The notes under the pieces: generated by a model
What the model was told of the DNA's origin: nothing
Seen by the model: only the letters and a program-made list of their open reading frames with translations
Databases searched by the model: none
Source: Pseudomonas sp. 8Z
GTDB lineage: Bacteria > Pseudomonadota > Gammaproteobacteria > Pseudomonadales > Pseudomonadaceae
Direction of reading: 5' to 3'
NCBI RefSeq assembly: GCF_902506535.1
Contig: NZ_LR733825.1
Location: 313,206-377,205 of the forward strand
DNA length: 64,000 nucleotides
Part shown: positions 18,714-27,829 of the stretch, piece after piece
Position numbering within the stretch: the first letter of the stretch is position 1
Layout of the letters: each line of letters begins with the position of its first letter
Translations under genes and position numbers: made by a program

Positions 18714-19232
18714 ATGGATCATTTGGTACTGACAGTGATAGCCGAGGATCAACCCGGCCTGGTCGAGCGCATTGCCGCCTGCATCGCGGCGCACGGTGGC
18801 AACTGGCTGGAGAGCCGTATGGCGCGTATGGCCGGGCAGTTTGCCGGCATTCTGCGCGTCGAGGTGGCTGCCGAGGCTCATGCCGGGCTGATCCAGGCGC
18901 TGCAAGCGCTCGGCAGTCAGGGTATTCGCGTGCAACTGGCGGCTAGCGGTAGCGAACCGGCGGGGCGCTACAGCGCCATTCGCTTGGAGCTGGTGGGTAA
19001 TGATCGCCCCGGCATCGTGCGCGACATCACCCGCGTGCTGGCCGAGCAGGGCGTCAATCTGGAGAGCCTGCTGACCGAAGTGGCGCCGGCACCGATGAGC
19101 GGCGAGTTGCTATTTACCGCCGAAGCGCTGCTGGCCGTGCCCGAGACGCTCTCGCTGGAGCAGTTGCAGGCACATCTGGAAACCCTGGCCGATGATCTGA
19201 TGGTCGAACTCAATCTGCGCCAGGACGACTGA
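18714..19232 (+). CDS. tandem ACT-domain protein, GcvR-like
   Basis: This encodes 172 residues made of two ACT domains: residues 3-75 (LTVIAEDQPGLVERIAACIAAHGGNW) and 88-168 (LELVGNDRPGIVRDITRVLAEQGVNLESL). This is the layout of the glycine cleavage system repressor GcvR, which in enterics binds glycine and antagonises GcvA. In Pseudomonas its partner is not established, so I leave the symbol empty. Start 18714 follows GTGAGG; the frame is open a few codons further up. Confidence 0.85.
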   Translation: MDHLVLTVIAEDQPGLVERIAACIAAHGGNWLESRMARMAGQFAGILRVEVAAEAHAGLIQALQALGSQGIRVQLAASGSEPAGRYSAIRLELVGNDRPGIVRDITRVLAEQGVNLESLLTEVAPAPMSGELLFTAEALLAVPETLSLEQLQAHLETLADDLMVELNLRQDD

Positions 19233-19240
19233 CGAGCGGA

Positions 19241-19386
19241 TATCCACGGCAAGGGTGGATCAGCCTGTGGATAAACTGGGGAGCCCTGGTGCCAGTCCTA
19301 GTGCGCCGGGGCTTTTCATTGGTTGACTAAAAAACCAACAGGATCAATGGCTTGTGCACAAATGCCGGGGATGGATCTGTGGATAA
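19241..19386. promoter_or_regulatory. intergenic DnaA-box-like cluster
   Basis: Two perfect copies of the DnaA box complement TGTGGATAA lie at 19266-19274 and 19378-19386 in the same orientation, with ATATCCACG at 19240-19248 and the palindrome TTGTGCACAA at 19352-19361. The stretch between the convergent gcvR-like and rarD genes also holds AAAACC/GGTT palindromic bits. Binding by DnaA is inference. Confidence 0.45.
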
Positions 19387-19463
19387 GCCGGGAGCAGAGT
19401 GCGCCGCGCCAGAGATGGCGCGGTTGGCCGGGAGCTGAGTGTTTTCTGCTCAGGGTGAGCGGG

Positions 19464-20357
19464 TCAGGCCGCCTTGCGTTTGCGCAGACTCAGCCAGATA
19501 TCCAGGCTGTAGACTGCAAGGCCCGCCCAGATACAGGTAAAGGCCATCAGCTTGGCCGGGTCGAAATGCTCACCGAAGAGCAAGAGTGCTTGTAGCATCA
19601 CCAGCGTCGGCGCGATGTATTGTAGAAAACCCAGGGTGGTGTAGGGCAGATGGCGCGCCGCCGCATTGAAGCACACCAGCGGCACCAGGGTGATCGGCCC
19701 GGCTGCGGCCAGCAGCAGCCACTGCCAACTGCTCCAGAACTCGGCCTGGTTGCTCATCGCCGCAGGGTGCAGCGCCAGCCAGGCAAGCGCGACTGGCAGC
19801 AGCAGCCAGGTTTCCACCACCAGGCCGGGCAGGGCGGCAACCGGTGCCTGCTTGCGGATCAGCCCATAGAAACCGAAGGTCAGCGCCAGCACCAGCGAGA
19901 CCCAGGGCAGGCTGCCCACCTGCCACACCTGCTGCGCCACGCCCAATGCCGCCAGAGCTACCGCCAACCATTGCAGACGGCGCAGGCGCTCGCCGAGGAT
20001 CAACAGGCCCAACAGCACGTTGACCAGCGGATTGATGTAATACCCCAGGCTGGCCTCAAGCATGCGTTCGTTGTTTACCGCCCACACGTACACCAGCCAG
20101 TTGCAGGCGATCAGCAGGCCGCAGCCAGCCAGCACCAGCAGACGCTTGGGGTTGTTACGCAGCTCGCGCCACCAGCCTGGGTGCTTCCACACCATCAGCA
20201 GCGCGGCGCCGAACAGCGCCGACCAGAGCGCGCGGTGGACGATGATCTCCAGCGCCGGGATGGCCTGGATGGCTTTGAAGTAGATGGGGAACAGGCCCCA
20301 GATGATGTAGGCGGTCAGTCCGAGCAGATACCCGCGTTGCGGGTTGGCGGCGGTCAT
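19464..20357 (-). CDS. rarD: RarD, EamA-family transporter
   Basis: This encodes 297 residues with ten predicted helices in two EamA halves. RarD hallmarks are GYLLGLTAYIIWGLFPIYFK, NWLVYVWAVNN, LEASLGYYINPLVNVLLG, PLVCFNAAARHLPYTTLGFLQYIAPTL and FTCIWAGLAVYSLD. RarD is an inner-membrane permease first linked to chloramphenicol sensitivity; its natural substrate is unsettled. Start 20357 follows CCAAGGACACCCC; an upstream in-frame start at 20393 lacks conservation. Next gene upstream is on the same strand but ~70 bp away. Confidence 0.93.
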   Translation of the reverse strand: MTAANPQRGYLLGLTAYIIWGLFPIYFKAIQAIPALEIIVHRALWSALFGAALLMVWKHPGWWRELRNNPKRLLVLAGCGLLIACNWLVYVWAVNNERMLEASLGYYINPLVNVLLGLLILGERLRRLQWLAVALAALGVAQQVWQVGSLPWVSLVLALTFGFYGLIRKQAPVAALPGLVVETWLLLPVALAWLALHPAAMSNQAEFWSSWQWLLLAAAGPITLVPLVCFNAAARHLPYTTLGFLQYIAPTLVMLQALLLFGEHFDPAKLMAFTCIWAGLAVYSLDIWLSLRKRKAA

Positions 20358-20426
20358 GGGGTGTCCTTGGAGGGGCAGATTTGAGTGCGCCATTCTAGTG
20401 CGCGTGCAGGCACTTGTCCGGATGCT

Positions 20427-21389
20427 CTACTCGTAGTCCTTGAGTTGCACACGCTTGAGCAGGTGCCATTTGCCGTTACGTAGCTCCTCGACTTCACGAA
20501 CGTACCCGCTCATGTGCAGCGATGCGCCGTCAGTGCTGCGCCACACTTCGACGGGTGTATTGCCTTCTACCCGATAGCGGCTGGTGCGGTGCCAGCAGCA
20601 ACCGCTCTTGGCCAAGGTTTGCAGGCGTTGTGCCTGTGCATCGACGTCGAAGAAACCCAAGGTCGAGGCGATCAGCCTGGTCATCGCCTGTGAATGACGA
20701 AATGCCTGCTGCTTGCTGTCGTAGAGGAACACGTCGTAGCTTGGCCCGCCGTAAGAACCATGGTTGCCGTTCTGCACTGCGAAGTCTTCGTGTCCGTCGA
20801 AATTGAAGTCATCAACGTTGATCACGCCTTGGTAGTCGTAAAGGCGTGCCGAGTTGACCAACGGTTGGCCTCTTTCATCGCGGGCAATATAGATGCCGGG
20901 CAGGGTGATGACTTGCAGGGGCTTGGAGCTGCCCTTGGCGAGGATCGCGAGCTTGCCACTGCTTTCGCAGTATTGCTCGTCACAGGGTTCGTCCAGTGCC
21001 AGGCGGAAGTCATAGGTGGTGGACGCGTTGTCCAAGTGCAGAAAATCTTGCGTCTCGAAAGCCTTGGCCTCACTGGGCTGCTCCGATAGCTCCTGCAGAC
21101 GCCACTCATAACGCTGCCGTACGCAGCCTGCTACGTCGCCCGCCGCGCATTGCTGGCGGGTATCGCGTAGCCAGGCGCGTTGTTCCTCCAGCAGGCTGCT
21201 GTCGCCGCTGGCGCTGAACTGACGGATACGCCGGAAGGTACTGGCAAGGCGTTCGTCGAGGGCCGACAGTTGGGCATCTGCGCAGATTGCATGTTCGATG
21301 GGATGGCTGGCCTTTGCGCAGTCGAAGCTGGCGGCTTCGGCGAACATCGGCAGCAGGCAGGCGAGGGGGATCAGAAAACGGTGGGCCAT
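20427..21389 (-). CDS. secreted LprI-like protein with a C-terminal VCBS-like domain
   Basis: This encodes 320 residues with a signal peptide (MAHRFLIPLACLLPMFAEA). Residues 22-90 form an LprI/DUF1311 domain (FDCAKASHPIEHAICADAQLSALDERLA, then WLRDTRQQCAAGDVAGCVRQRYEWRLQEL), a cysteine-rich fold also found in lysozyme inhibitors. The rest has a FG-GAP/VCBS-like segment, INVDDFNFDGHEDFAVQNGNHG, typical of calcium-binding beta repeats, and SGCCWHRTSRY. It is probably periplasmic or surface-attached. Function is not proven; lysozyme inhibition is only a family-based idea. Confidence 0.8.
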   Translation of the reverse strand: MAHRFLIPLACLLPMFAEAASFDCAKASHPIEHAICADAQLSALDERLASTFRRIRQFSASGDSSLLEEQRAWLRDTRQQCAAGDVAGCVRQRYEWRLQELSEQPSEAKAFETQDFLHLDNASTTYDFRLALDEPCDEQYCESSGKLAILAKGSSKPLQVITLPGIYIARDERGQPLVNSARLYDYQGVINVDDFNFDGHEDFAVQNGNHGSYGGPSYDVFLYDSKQQAFRHSQAMTRLIASTLGFFDVDAQAQRLQTLAKSGCCWHRTSRYRVEGNTPVEVWRSTDGASLHMSGYVREVEELRNGKWHLLKRVQLKDYE

Positions 21390-21439
21390 GCACTAATCCT
21401 TGTCAGGCGCGTGGAGGGGCGACAATTTTGCGCTCCGGC

Positions 21440-22414
21440 TCAAAACAGCCGCAAGGGTTCCTCATCCAGCGCCGCCATCTGTTCGCGCAGGGCGAGAATC
21501 TGGTCGCCCCAGTAGCGCTCACCGGCAAACCAAGGGAAGGCCAAGGGGAAGGCCGGGTCGTCCCAGCGTTTGGCGATCCAGGCGCTGTGGTGCATCAGGC
21601 GCAGGGCGCGCAGGCCTTCGATCAGCGGCAGTTCGCGGGCGGCGAAGTCGTGAAACTCTTGATAGCCGTCCACCAGTTCGGCGATTTGGCCGAGGCGTTC
21701 GTGGCGCTCGCCGGCCAGCATCATCCACAGATCCTGCACCGCCGGGCCCATGCGGCAGTCGTCGAGGTCGACGATATGGAAGGCGTCGTCGCGGCACAGC
21801 AGGTTGCCGGGGTGGCAGTCGCCGTGCAGGCGGATCGGCTGGTAGCGCACGCGGGCGAACAATTCATCGAGGCGGGCGAGCAGGTCGCGCGCGACCGATT
21901 CATAGGCCGGCAGCAGGCTGCGCGGCACGAAGCCGCCGTCGAGCAGGGCGGCCAGTGCGGCGTGACCGAAGTTATCCACCGCCAACTGTTCGCGATGGGC
22001 GAAGGGTCGGCTGGCGCCCACTGCATGCAGGCGGCCGAGTAGCTGGCCGAGGCGATAGAGCTGGTCGAGGTTGCCCGGCTCGGGCGCGCGACCGCCGCGA
22101 CGGGGAAACAGGGCGAAGCGGAAGCTGCCATGTTCGAACAGCGTTTCGCCATCGCGCGCCAGGGGGGCCACCACCGGCACTTCCTGCTCGGCCAGCTCCA
22201 AGCTGAAGGCATGCTCCTCGCGGATCGCTGCATCGCTCCAGCGGTCGGGGCGGTAGAACTTGGCGATCAGCGGCGTTTCCCCCTCGATGCCCACCTGATA
22301 GACGCGGTTCTCGTAGCTGTTGAGTGCCAGCACGCGGGCGTCGCTGAGGTAGCCCAGGCTCTCCACGGCGTCGAGGACAAGGTCCGGGGTGAGGGTGGAA
22401 AAGGGATGGCTCAT
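21440..22414 (-). CDS. srkA: stress response kinase A
   Basis: This encodes 324 residues, an aminoglycoside-phosphotransferase-fold Ser/Thr kinase (YihE). The catalytic loop HGDCHPGNLL and metal motif IVDLDDC are visible, as are NSYENRVYQVG and LIAKFYRPDRWS in the N-lobe. In E. coli SrkA counters MazF-linked death and stress. ATG 22414 (MSHPFSTL) follows GGAGCCACTC; the frame extends upstream without conserved residues. It ends 50 bp before the LprI-like gene on the same strand. Confidence 0.93.
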   Translation of the reverse strand: MSHPFSTLTPDLVLDAVESLGYLSDARVLALNSYENRVYQVGIEGETPLIAKFYRPDRWSDAAIREEHAFSLELAEQEVPVVAPLARDGETLFEHGSFRFALFPRRGGRAPEPGNLDQLYRLGQLLGRLHAVGASRPFAHREQLAVDNFGHAALAALLDGGFVPRSLLPAYESVARDLLARLDELFARVRYQPIRLHGDCHPGNLLCRDDAFHIVDLDDCRMGPAVQDLWMMLAGERHERLGQIAELVDGYQEFHDFAARELPLIEGLRALRLMHHSAWIAKRWDDPAFPLAFPWFAGERYWGDQILALREQMAALDEEPLRLF

Positions 22415-22465
22415 GAGTGGCTCCGTATGGCTGGGCGCACAGTGTACCCGGCGAATGATCTTGCC

Positions 22466-22529
22466 GTAGGGCGGGTGCAACCCGCCGCCGAAATCACCTG
22501 CAGCTATTGGCGGGTTGCACCCGCCCTAC
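22466..22529. repeat. inverted repeat (GTAGGGCGGGTGCAACCCGCC type)
   Basis: Two exact 21-base arms are inverted around a 22 bp loop between modE and srkA. The downstream arm supplies the modE stop codon. A dispersed Pseudomonas-type intergenic repeat likely to form a strong RNA hairpin. Confidence 0.85.
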
Positions 22530-23290
22530 AGTTGCGTGCCGAGCAGAACCTGGCTGGCGGCGAACTGTGCGCTGACGGGGGTGCCAGCGTCCAGTGCCAG
22601 GCGCTGCAGATGGGCGGCGTCTGCCAACGCGCACAGCGTCTGGCCGTTTGGCAGGGCGATGCGGACTTCGCAGGGGCCGTCGCTGGCCGGCAGAATTTGT
22701 TCGATCAGCCCGGTCAGGCAGTTATCGAGATCGGTTCTGGCTGACGAAGCTGGGTGCAGCTCCAACCAACCGGCCTTTATCAGCGCCACCACGCTGCTGC
22801 CGATAGTCAGTTGCAGGCGCTCGGTGCTGTCGCGGGTGATCTGCGCTTGCAGGCGTGCGCCGCCAGGCAGTTCGAGGGTGATCAGGTCGTTGTGGCCCTG
22901 AGCGGTGATGGCGCAGACGCGCCCCGCGAGCTGATTGCGTGCGCTGGTGCGCAACATCAGGCGCCCCAGCAATTGCAGGTCGGCATCATCCTCAGCGGCT
23001 TGCAGCAACTGCGCCTGCAGGGCTTGCACGCGTTGGTGCAGGGCGAGCAGGCGGGTGCCGGTCGGGGTCAGGCTGGCGCCGCCACCGCCCTTGCCGCCAA
23101 CACTGCGGCTGACCAGCGGTTGCTCGGCCAGGTTGTTCAGCTCGTCGATGGCGTCCCAGGCGGCCTTATAGCTCAGCCCGGCGGCCTTGGCGGCGCGGGT
23201 GATCGAGCCCTGGGTGGCGATCTGCTCCAGCAGCGCCAGGCGTTGCGGGCGGCGGCTGAGCATCTGGGCGATCGGGTCGAGCTGGGACAT
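22526..23290 (-). CDS. modE: ModE-family molybdate-responsive regulator
   Basis: This encodes 254 residues. An N-terminal LysR-like winged helix (about 15-85, QGSITRAAKAAGLSYKAAWDAIDELNNL, then VGGKGGGGASLTPTG) is typical of ModE. Two Mop/TOBE molybdate-binding modules follow (about 120-185, LAGRVCAITAQGHNDLITLELPGG, and 190-254). ModE senses cytoplasmic molybdate and regulates molybdate uptake and molybdoenzymes; no mod genes are seen here. The stop codon lies inside a repeat, so the tail may differ from relatives by a few residues. Confidence 0.93.
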   Translation of the reverse strand: MSQLDPIAQMLSRRPQRLALLEQIATQGSITRAAKAAGLSYKAAWDAIDELNNLAEQPLVSRSVGGKGGGGASLTPTGTRLLALHQRVQALQAQLLQAAEDDADLQLLGRLMLRTSARNQLAGRVCAITAQGHNDLITLELPGGARLQAQITRDSTERLQLTIGSSVVALIKAGWLELHPASSARTDLDNCLTGLIEQILPASDGPCEVRIALPNGQTLCALADAAHLQRLALDAGTPVSAQFAASQVLLGTQL

Positions 23291-23353
23291 AGCGTGGTGC
23301 TTGGGTGGTTGGCTGGGAGCACAAGCATAACCAATCGCTGCAGTCCGAGCGCG

Positions 23354-24091
23354 TCAGCCTCCCGGTGGCGGCGTGCGTGCCAGGCAGTAGACGTCGACCC
23401 GAGCCGCGCCCGCCCGCAGCAGCAGGTGGGCGAGGATATTGGCGGTGGCGCCGGTGGTCAGCACGTCGTCGATCAGCGCCAGGTGCTGCCCCTTGACCTG
23501 TTCCGGCGCACTGACGACGAAGGCCTGGCGCAGGTTGCGTTTGCGCGTGGCGGCGTCCAGGCCTTGCTGGGCGGGGGTGTCTAGCGTGCGCGTCAGCCAG
23601 GTGTCGGGCGCAGGAATGTGCAGGGCGCGGCTTAGCCAGTCGGCGAGCATGCGCGCCTGGTTGAAGCCGCGCTGGCGTTCGCGCCGCTGTGCCAGGGGTA
23701 CGGCGAGCAGCGCCTGTGGGCGCGGCAGGCCTTCGTCATAGGCATGCTGCAGGTGTTCGGCCAGCAGTTCGCCGAGCAGACGACCGTAAGGCCACTGCGC
23801 CTGATGTTTGAAGCGGGTGATCAGGCTGTCGACCGGAAAGGCATAGCGCCAGGGTGCTTCGACGCGGGTGAAGGCCGGTGGCTTCTTCTGGCAGGCGCCG
23901 CAGACCATCCCCTGTGCGGGCAGCGGTAGTGCGCAGACCAGGCAGTGGGCGCCGAGCCAGGGCAGCTCGGCCTCGCAGGCGGTGCAGATGTCATGACGCG
24001 GATGGTCGGTGGTTTCGTCGCACAACTGGCACTGGCGGCGTAGTGTCAGCCAGGCGGGGCGTCGTAGGAGGAATGATTGCAGCAGGGCCAT
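23354..24091 (-). CDS. comF: ComF family phosphoribosyltransferase-like protein
   Basis: This encodes 245 residues. An N-terminal zinc ribbon with CQLC, CTAC, CLVCALP and CGAC pairs is followed by a phosphoribosyltransferase fold ending with the PRPP-site motif LALIDDVLTTGATANILA. PVSP-like AVPLAQRRERQRGFNQA is typical of ComF. Members support DNA uptake in naturally competent bacteria; the mechanism is unresolved. In P. aeruginosa the homologue sits next to the bio operon (recollection). Confidence 0.92.
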   Translation of the reverse strand: MALLQSFLLRRPAWLTLRRQCQLCDETTDHPRHDICTACEAELPWLGAHCLVCALPLPAQGMVCGACQKKPPAFTRVEAPWRYAFPVDSLITRFKHQAQWPYGRLLGELLAEHLQHAYDEGLPRPQALLAVPLAQRRERQRGFNQARMLADWLSRALHIPAPDTWLTRTLDTPAQQGLDAATRKRNLRQAFVVSAPEQVKGQHLALIDDVLTTGATANILAHLLLRAGAARVDVYCLARTPPPGG

Positions 24092-24113
24092 GCTTGCTCG
24101 TCCTTGAGTCTAC

Positions 24114-24270
24114 GAACCTATTCACGATCTGCTGCGCGTCGGCCATGCTGCGTTGAAACCAGCCTCGCGTGCGAGCCCAGTCAAAATGCTCATTTACAAT
24201 TCGTAAACTGCGCTTTTTCGCCTGGTTTCGCCTTGCCTGGCTCTAGCTCGCGAGATCGTGAACAGGCTCT
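24114..24270. repeat. MITE-like element with terminal inverted repeats
   Basis: A ~157 bp element with ends CCTATTCACGATC (from 24118) and GATCGTGAACAGG (to 24267), inverted copies with one mismatch. Inside is CTGCGTTGAAACCAGCCTCG followed by the AAAATGCTCATTTAC core, which recurs at 52800-52860 in another element. No coding sequence. It lies just before the comF start. Confidence 0.75.
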
Positions 24271-24292
24271 AAGCCCTCAGCCTAGCCGCGTG

Positions 24293-24586
24293 TCAGCGGA
24301 TCAGCCAGCCCATCACCACCAGCCCCAGCAGCAGCCATATCACCCCGCCGAAGATGGAGCGGCGCAGCAGTGCACGCACGCCGTTGTAGAGAAACAGCAG
24401 GCCGATGATCAGCAGGATGATGCTGAAGATCGAGCTGTCCATACCGATGGCGTTCGCTAGTCCATGGAGAAAATCGTCCACTGCATCCGCCACGGCGCCC
24501 AGTGCCCCGGAAAGCAGATCGACGATAAATCGGATCATTTGCCCCAGCGCATGGCCGAGCCCCTCGAAGAAACCTTCTACCCGCAT
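24293..24586 (-). CDS. small hypothetical membrane protein
   Basis: This encodes 97 residues. An amphipathic N-terminal half (residues 1-45) is followed by two membrane helices (about 52-70 and 77-96). ACAGGATTTGCGAC gives a usable ribosome site before the ATG. No family recognised. It stands between a MITE-like element and the bio promoter. Confidence 0.7.
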   Translation of the reverse strand: MRVEGFFEGLGHALGQMIRFIVDLLSGALGAVADAVDDFLHGLANAIGMDSSIFSIILLIIGLLFLYNGVRALLRRSIFGGVIWLLLGLVVMGWLIR

Positions 24587-24664
24587 GTCGCAAATCCTGT
24601 GTGAACGATGTGCATTGGGCCTTATGCCATCTCGGAAGTTCTATTGGTTAAATAATGATCTAAC

Positions 24665-24715
24665 GTAAACCTGTGTCTTTTTTAAGGTTGACAGCGTTCC
24701 AAGGGTTTCTATGAT
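24665..24715 (+). promoter_or_regulatory. bioB promoter with BirA-like operator
   Basis: GTAAACC (24665-24671) and GGTTGAC (24686-24692) form an imperfect palindrome with a 14 bp spacer, the layout of BirA biotin operators. The right half overlaps a consensus -35, TTGACA (24688-24693), with TATGAT (24710-24715) 16 bp further. bioB starts at 24781. Biotin-BirA binding here would block RNA polymerase. Confidence 0.65.
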
Positions 24716-24780
24716 GGCCAAAGCCTGAATGCCCGCCTGGGCCCCATGACAGATGCCGCCAAGCGTCGAAGGACTTCTCC

Positions 24781-25839
24781 ATGAGCACAACCTCCGCTGT
24801 TTCCTCACGCCACGATTGGACGCTCGCCGAGGTGCGTGCCCTGTTCGAGCAGCCGTTCAACGACCTGCTGTTCCAGGCGCAGACCATCCACCGCCAGCAC
24901 TTCGACCCGAACCGCGTGCAGGTCTCGACACTGCTGTCGATCAAGACCGGCGCCTGCCCGGAAGACTGCAAGTATTGCCCGCAGTCCGGCCACTACAACA
25001 CCGGCCTGGACAAGGAAAAGCTGATGGAGGTGCAGAAGGTGCTGGAGGCCGCCGCCGAGGCCAAGGCCATCGGCTCGACGCGCTTCTGTATGGGCGCGGC
25101 GTGGAAGCACCCATCGGCCAAGGACATGCCCTACGTGCTGGAGATGGTCAAAGGCGTGAAGAAACTCGGCCTGGAAACCTGCATGACCCTCGGTCGCCTC
25201 GATCAGGAGCAGACCCAGGCGCTGGCCGAGGCCGGGCTGGACTACTACAACCACAACCTCGACACCTCGCCGGAGTTCTACGGCAACATCATCACCACCC
25301 GCACCTACAGCGAGCGCTTGCAAACGCTGGCATACGTGCGTGAGGCAGGCATGAAGATCTGCTCCGGCGGCATCCTCGGCATGGGCGAGTCGGTGGACGA
25401 CCGCGCCGGGCTGCTGATCCAACTGGCCAACCTGCCCGAGCACCCGGAGTCGGTGCCGATCAACATGCTGGTCAAGGTCAAGGGCACGCCGCTGGCCGAG
25501 GAAAAGGACGTCGACCCGTTCGACTTCATCCGCACTCTGGCGGTGGCGCGCATCATGATGCCGAAATCCCACGTGCGCCTGTCCGCTGGCCGTGAGGCGA
25601 TGAACGAGCAGATGCAGGCCCTGGCCTTTATGGCCGGCGCCAACTCGATCTTCTATGGCGAGAAGCTGCTGACCACCGCTAACCCGCAGGCGGACAAGGA
25701 CATGGCCCTGTTCAAGCGTCTCGGCATCAAGCCGGAAGAGCGCGAAGAACACGCCGACGAGGTGCATCAGGCGGCCATCGAGCAGGCGCTGGTCGAGCAG
25801 CGCGATTCCAAGCTGTTCTATAACGCCGCTTCGGCTTGA
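24781..25839 (+). CDS. bioB: biotin synthase
   Basis: This encodes 352 residues, a radical-SAM enzyme that inserts sulfur into dethiobiotin. The CxxxCxxC cluster motif is C59, C63, C66 ([14 protein letters not shown]). Other family blocks are [22 protein letters not shown] and [32 protein letters not shown], containing residues for the auxiliary cluster and substrate. It is the first gene of the bio operon and has a BirA-like promoter element upstream. A repeat element separates it from bioF. Confidence 0.98.
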   Translation: MSTTSAVSSRHDWTLAEVRALFEQPFNDLLFQAQTIHRQHFDPNRVQVSTLLSIKTGACPEDCKYCPQSGHYNTGLDKEKLMEVQKVLEAAAEAKAIGSTRFCMGAAWKHPSAKDMPYVLEMVKGVKKLGLETCMTLGRLDQEQTQALAEAGLDYYNHNLDTSPEFYGNIITTRTYSERLQTLAYVREAGMKICSGGILGMGESVDDRAGLLIQLANLPEHPESVPINMLVKVKGTPLAEEKDVDPFDFIRTLAVARIMMPKSHVRLSAGREAMNEQMQALAFMAGANSIFYGEKLLTTANPQADKDMALFKRLGIKPEEREEHADEVHQAAIEQALVEQRDSKLFYNAASA

Positions 25840-25847
25840 TATCCCTT

Positions 25848-25927
25848 GGTGGATGGATGAAGCGTCATCCAGCCTACGCCGCTCGATGTGAGGCGTAGGC
25901 TGGATAACCCGCTTGCGCTTATCCACC
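25848..25927. repeat. inverted repeat between bioB and bioF (GGTGGAT..ATCCACC family)
   Basis: An 80 bp element with nested inverted arms: GGTGGATGGATGAAGCGTCA and, at its end, the CGCTTATCCACC arm, plus CCAGCCTACGCC/GGCGTAGGCTGG around the centre. The same family recurs at 51992-52074. It reaches to within 17 bp of the bioF start codon. Confidence 0.85.
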
Positions 25928-25944
25928 GTTTCCCGGTGCCGTCG

Positions 25945-27114
25945 ATGTCTTTCGATCTTGCTTCCCGTCTGGCCGAGCGCCGTGCCGCCAGTCTCTATCG
26001 CCAGCGTCCGCTGCTGCAGGCGCCGCAGGGCCCGCAGGTGCAGGTCGACGGGCAGATGCTGGTGAATTTCTGCTCCAACGACTACCTCGGCTTGGCCAAT
26101 CACCCCGAAGTGATCCGTGCCATGCAGCAGGGCGCGGAAAAATGGGGCGTCGGCGGTGGCGCCTCGCACCTGGTGGTCGGCCACAGTACGCCGCACCACG
26201 AACTGGAAGAAGCCCTCGCCGCGTTCACCGGGCGCCCGCGTGCGCTGCTGTTTTCCACTGGTTACATGGCCAATCTGGCGGCGGTCACGGCGCTGGTCGG
26301 GCAGGGCGACAGCGTGCTGCAGGATCGTCTTAACCACGCTTCGCTGCTGGATGCCGGGTTGCTCAGTGGCGCACGCTTCTCGCGTTACTTGCACAACGAT
26401 GGCGACAGCCTCGGCAAGCGTCTGGACAAGTCGCAGGGCGATTGTCTAGTGGTCACCGACGGCGTGTTCAGTATGGACGGTGACGTTGCCGACCTGCCGA
26501 CCCTGTGCACCGAGGCGCGCAAGCGCAAAGCCTGGGTGATGGTCGACGATGCCCATGGTTTCGGCACGCTGGGCGCCAACGGCGGCGGCATCGTCGAGCA
26601 TTTCGGCCTGGGCCTGGACGCTGTGCAGGTATTGGTTGGCACGCTAGGTAAGGGCTTCGGCACTGCCGGTGCCTTTGTCGCAGGCAGTGATGAATTGATC
26701 GAAACCCTGATTCAGTTCGCCCGCCCCTACATCTACACCACCAGTCAGCCCCCGGCAGTGGCCTGCGCCACTCTGAAAAGCCTGGAATTGTTGCGCAGCG
26801 AAGGCTGGCGCCGCGAGCATCTGGCGCGGCTGGTCGCGCGTTTTCGCGCTGGCGCCGACGAGATCGGCCTGAGCCTGATGGACAGCTTCACGCCGATTCA
26901 GCCGATTCTGATTGGCGACAGCGCCCGCGCGCTGAAATTGTCCGCACTTTTGCGCGAGCGCGGCCTGCTGGTTGGCGCCATCCGTCCGCCGACTGTGCCG
27001 GCTGGCAGTGCGCGCCTGCGCGTGACCCTGTCCGCCGCGCACAGCGATGCGCAACTCGAACAGTTACTCCATGCCCTCGCCGATTGCTGGCCCCAGGTAC
27101 GTGGCGATGGTTGA
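25945..27114 (+). CDS. bioF: 8-amino-7-oxononanoate synthase
   Basis: This encodes 389 residues, a PLP enzyme joining pimeloyl-ACP and alanine. Visible are [37 protein letters not shown] and the PLP lysine K236 in [16 protein letters not shown] place the start at ATG 25945 because the family alignment begins there ([12 protein letters not shown]). No purine-rich ribosome site precedes it: a repeat element ends 17 bp upstream, so initiation may be weak. It overlaps bioH by 8 bp. Confidence 0.95.
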   Translation: MSFDLASRLAERRAASLYRQRPLLQAPQGPQVQVDGQMLVNFCSNDYLGLANHPEVIRAMQQGAEKWGVGGGASHLVVGHSTPHHELEEALAAFTGRPRALLFSTGYMANLAAVTALVGQGDSVLQDRLNHASLLDAGLLSGARFSRYLHNDGDSLGKRLDKSQGDCLVVTDGVFSMDGDVADLPTLCTEARKRKAWVMVDDAHGFGTLGANGGGIVEHFGLGLDAVQVLVGTLGKGFGTAGAFVAGSDELIETLIQFARPYIYTTSQPPAVACATLKSLELLRSEGWRREHLARLVARFRAGADEIGLSLMDSFTPIQPILIGDSARALKLSALLRERGLLVGAIRPPTVPAGSARLRVTLSAAHSDAQLEQLLHALADCWPQVRGDG

Positions 27115-27829
27115 GCGGCTGATCCTGTTGCCCGGCTGGGGCCTCGATGGTGTCGTGCTGCAAGCCTTGGCAGAAACCCTGGGGGGCGCCGTGCAGGTGC
27201 ACACGCCGGTATTACCAAGGCTGGCCTCCGGTGCACTCAGCGATTGGCTCGATGAGCTGGATGTGCGTTTGCCTACCGATTGCTGGCTGGCCGGATGGTC
27301 GCTCGGTGGCATGCTCGCCACCGCCTTGGCGGCGCGCCGAGGGGAGCAGTGTCGGGGCTTGATCAGCCTAGCCAGTAATGCCTGCTTTGTGGCCCGCCCC
27401 GATTGGCCGAGCGCGATGTCGCCTGTCACGTTCGAAGCGTTCTATCAGAGCTGTGAACAACAGCCCGATGCCACGCGCAAGCGCTTTGCCATGCTCTGTG
27501 CGCAGGGCGCGAAGGATACGCGCGGGCTGTCACGTCAGTTACAGGCGCACCCGCTCGCGGCTGAGCCCGCGCAACTCCTGGCGGGGTTGCGATTATTGGC
27601 CGCGTTGGACAATCGCCAGGCACTGTCGACTTATACCGGGCCGCAACTGCACCTGCTGGCCGAGCAGGATGCGCTGGTGCCTGCTGCAGCCGCCGACGGA
27701 CTGCGCGGGTTATTAGCGCGTGGCGAGGTTCAGGTCGTGCAAGCGTGCAGCCATGCGCTGGTGGTCGAACAGGCGCACGCTCTGGCAGCCGCAATGCTCG
27801 ATTTTATGCACAGGGCTGGCCATGACTGA
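27107..27829 (+). CDS. bioH: pimeloyl-ACP methyl ester carboxylesterase
   Basis: This encodes 240 residues, an alpha/beta hydrolase releasing pimeloyl-ACP from its methyl ester. Triad candidates are S65 in [10 protein letters not shown]188 in [10 protein letters not shown] and H216 in CSHALVV. The oxyanion region is LLPGWGLDG. It starts inside the last codons of bioF and ends 8 bp inside bioC, so the three genes are translationally coupled. Confidence 0.93.
   Translation: MVERLILLPGWGLDGVVLQALAETLGGAVQVHTPVLPRLASGALSDWLDELDVRLPTDCWLAGWSLGGMLATALAARRGEQCRGLISLASNACFVARPDWPSAMSPVTFEAFYQSCEQQPDATRKRFAMLCAQGAKDTRGLSRQLQAHPLAAEPAQLLAGLRLLAALDNRQALSTYTGPQLHLLAEQDALVPAAAADGLRGLLARGEVQVVQACSHALVVEQAHALAAAMLDFMHRAGHD

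Noticed and set aside
24805..26394. 529-codon open frame on the minus strand
   Set aside because: It is antisense to bioB and bioF.
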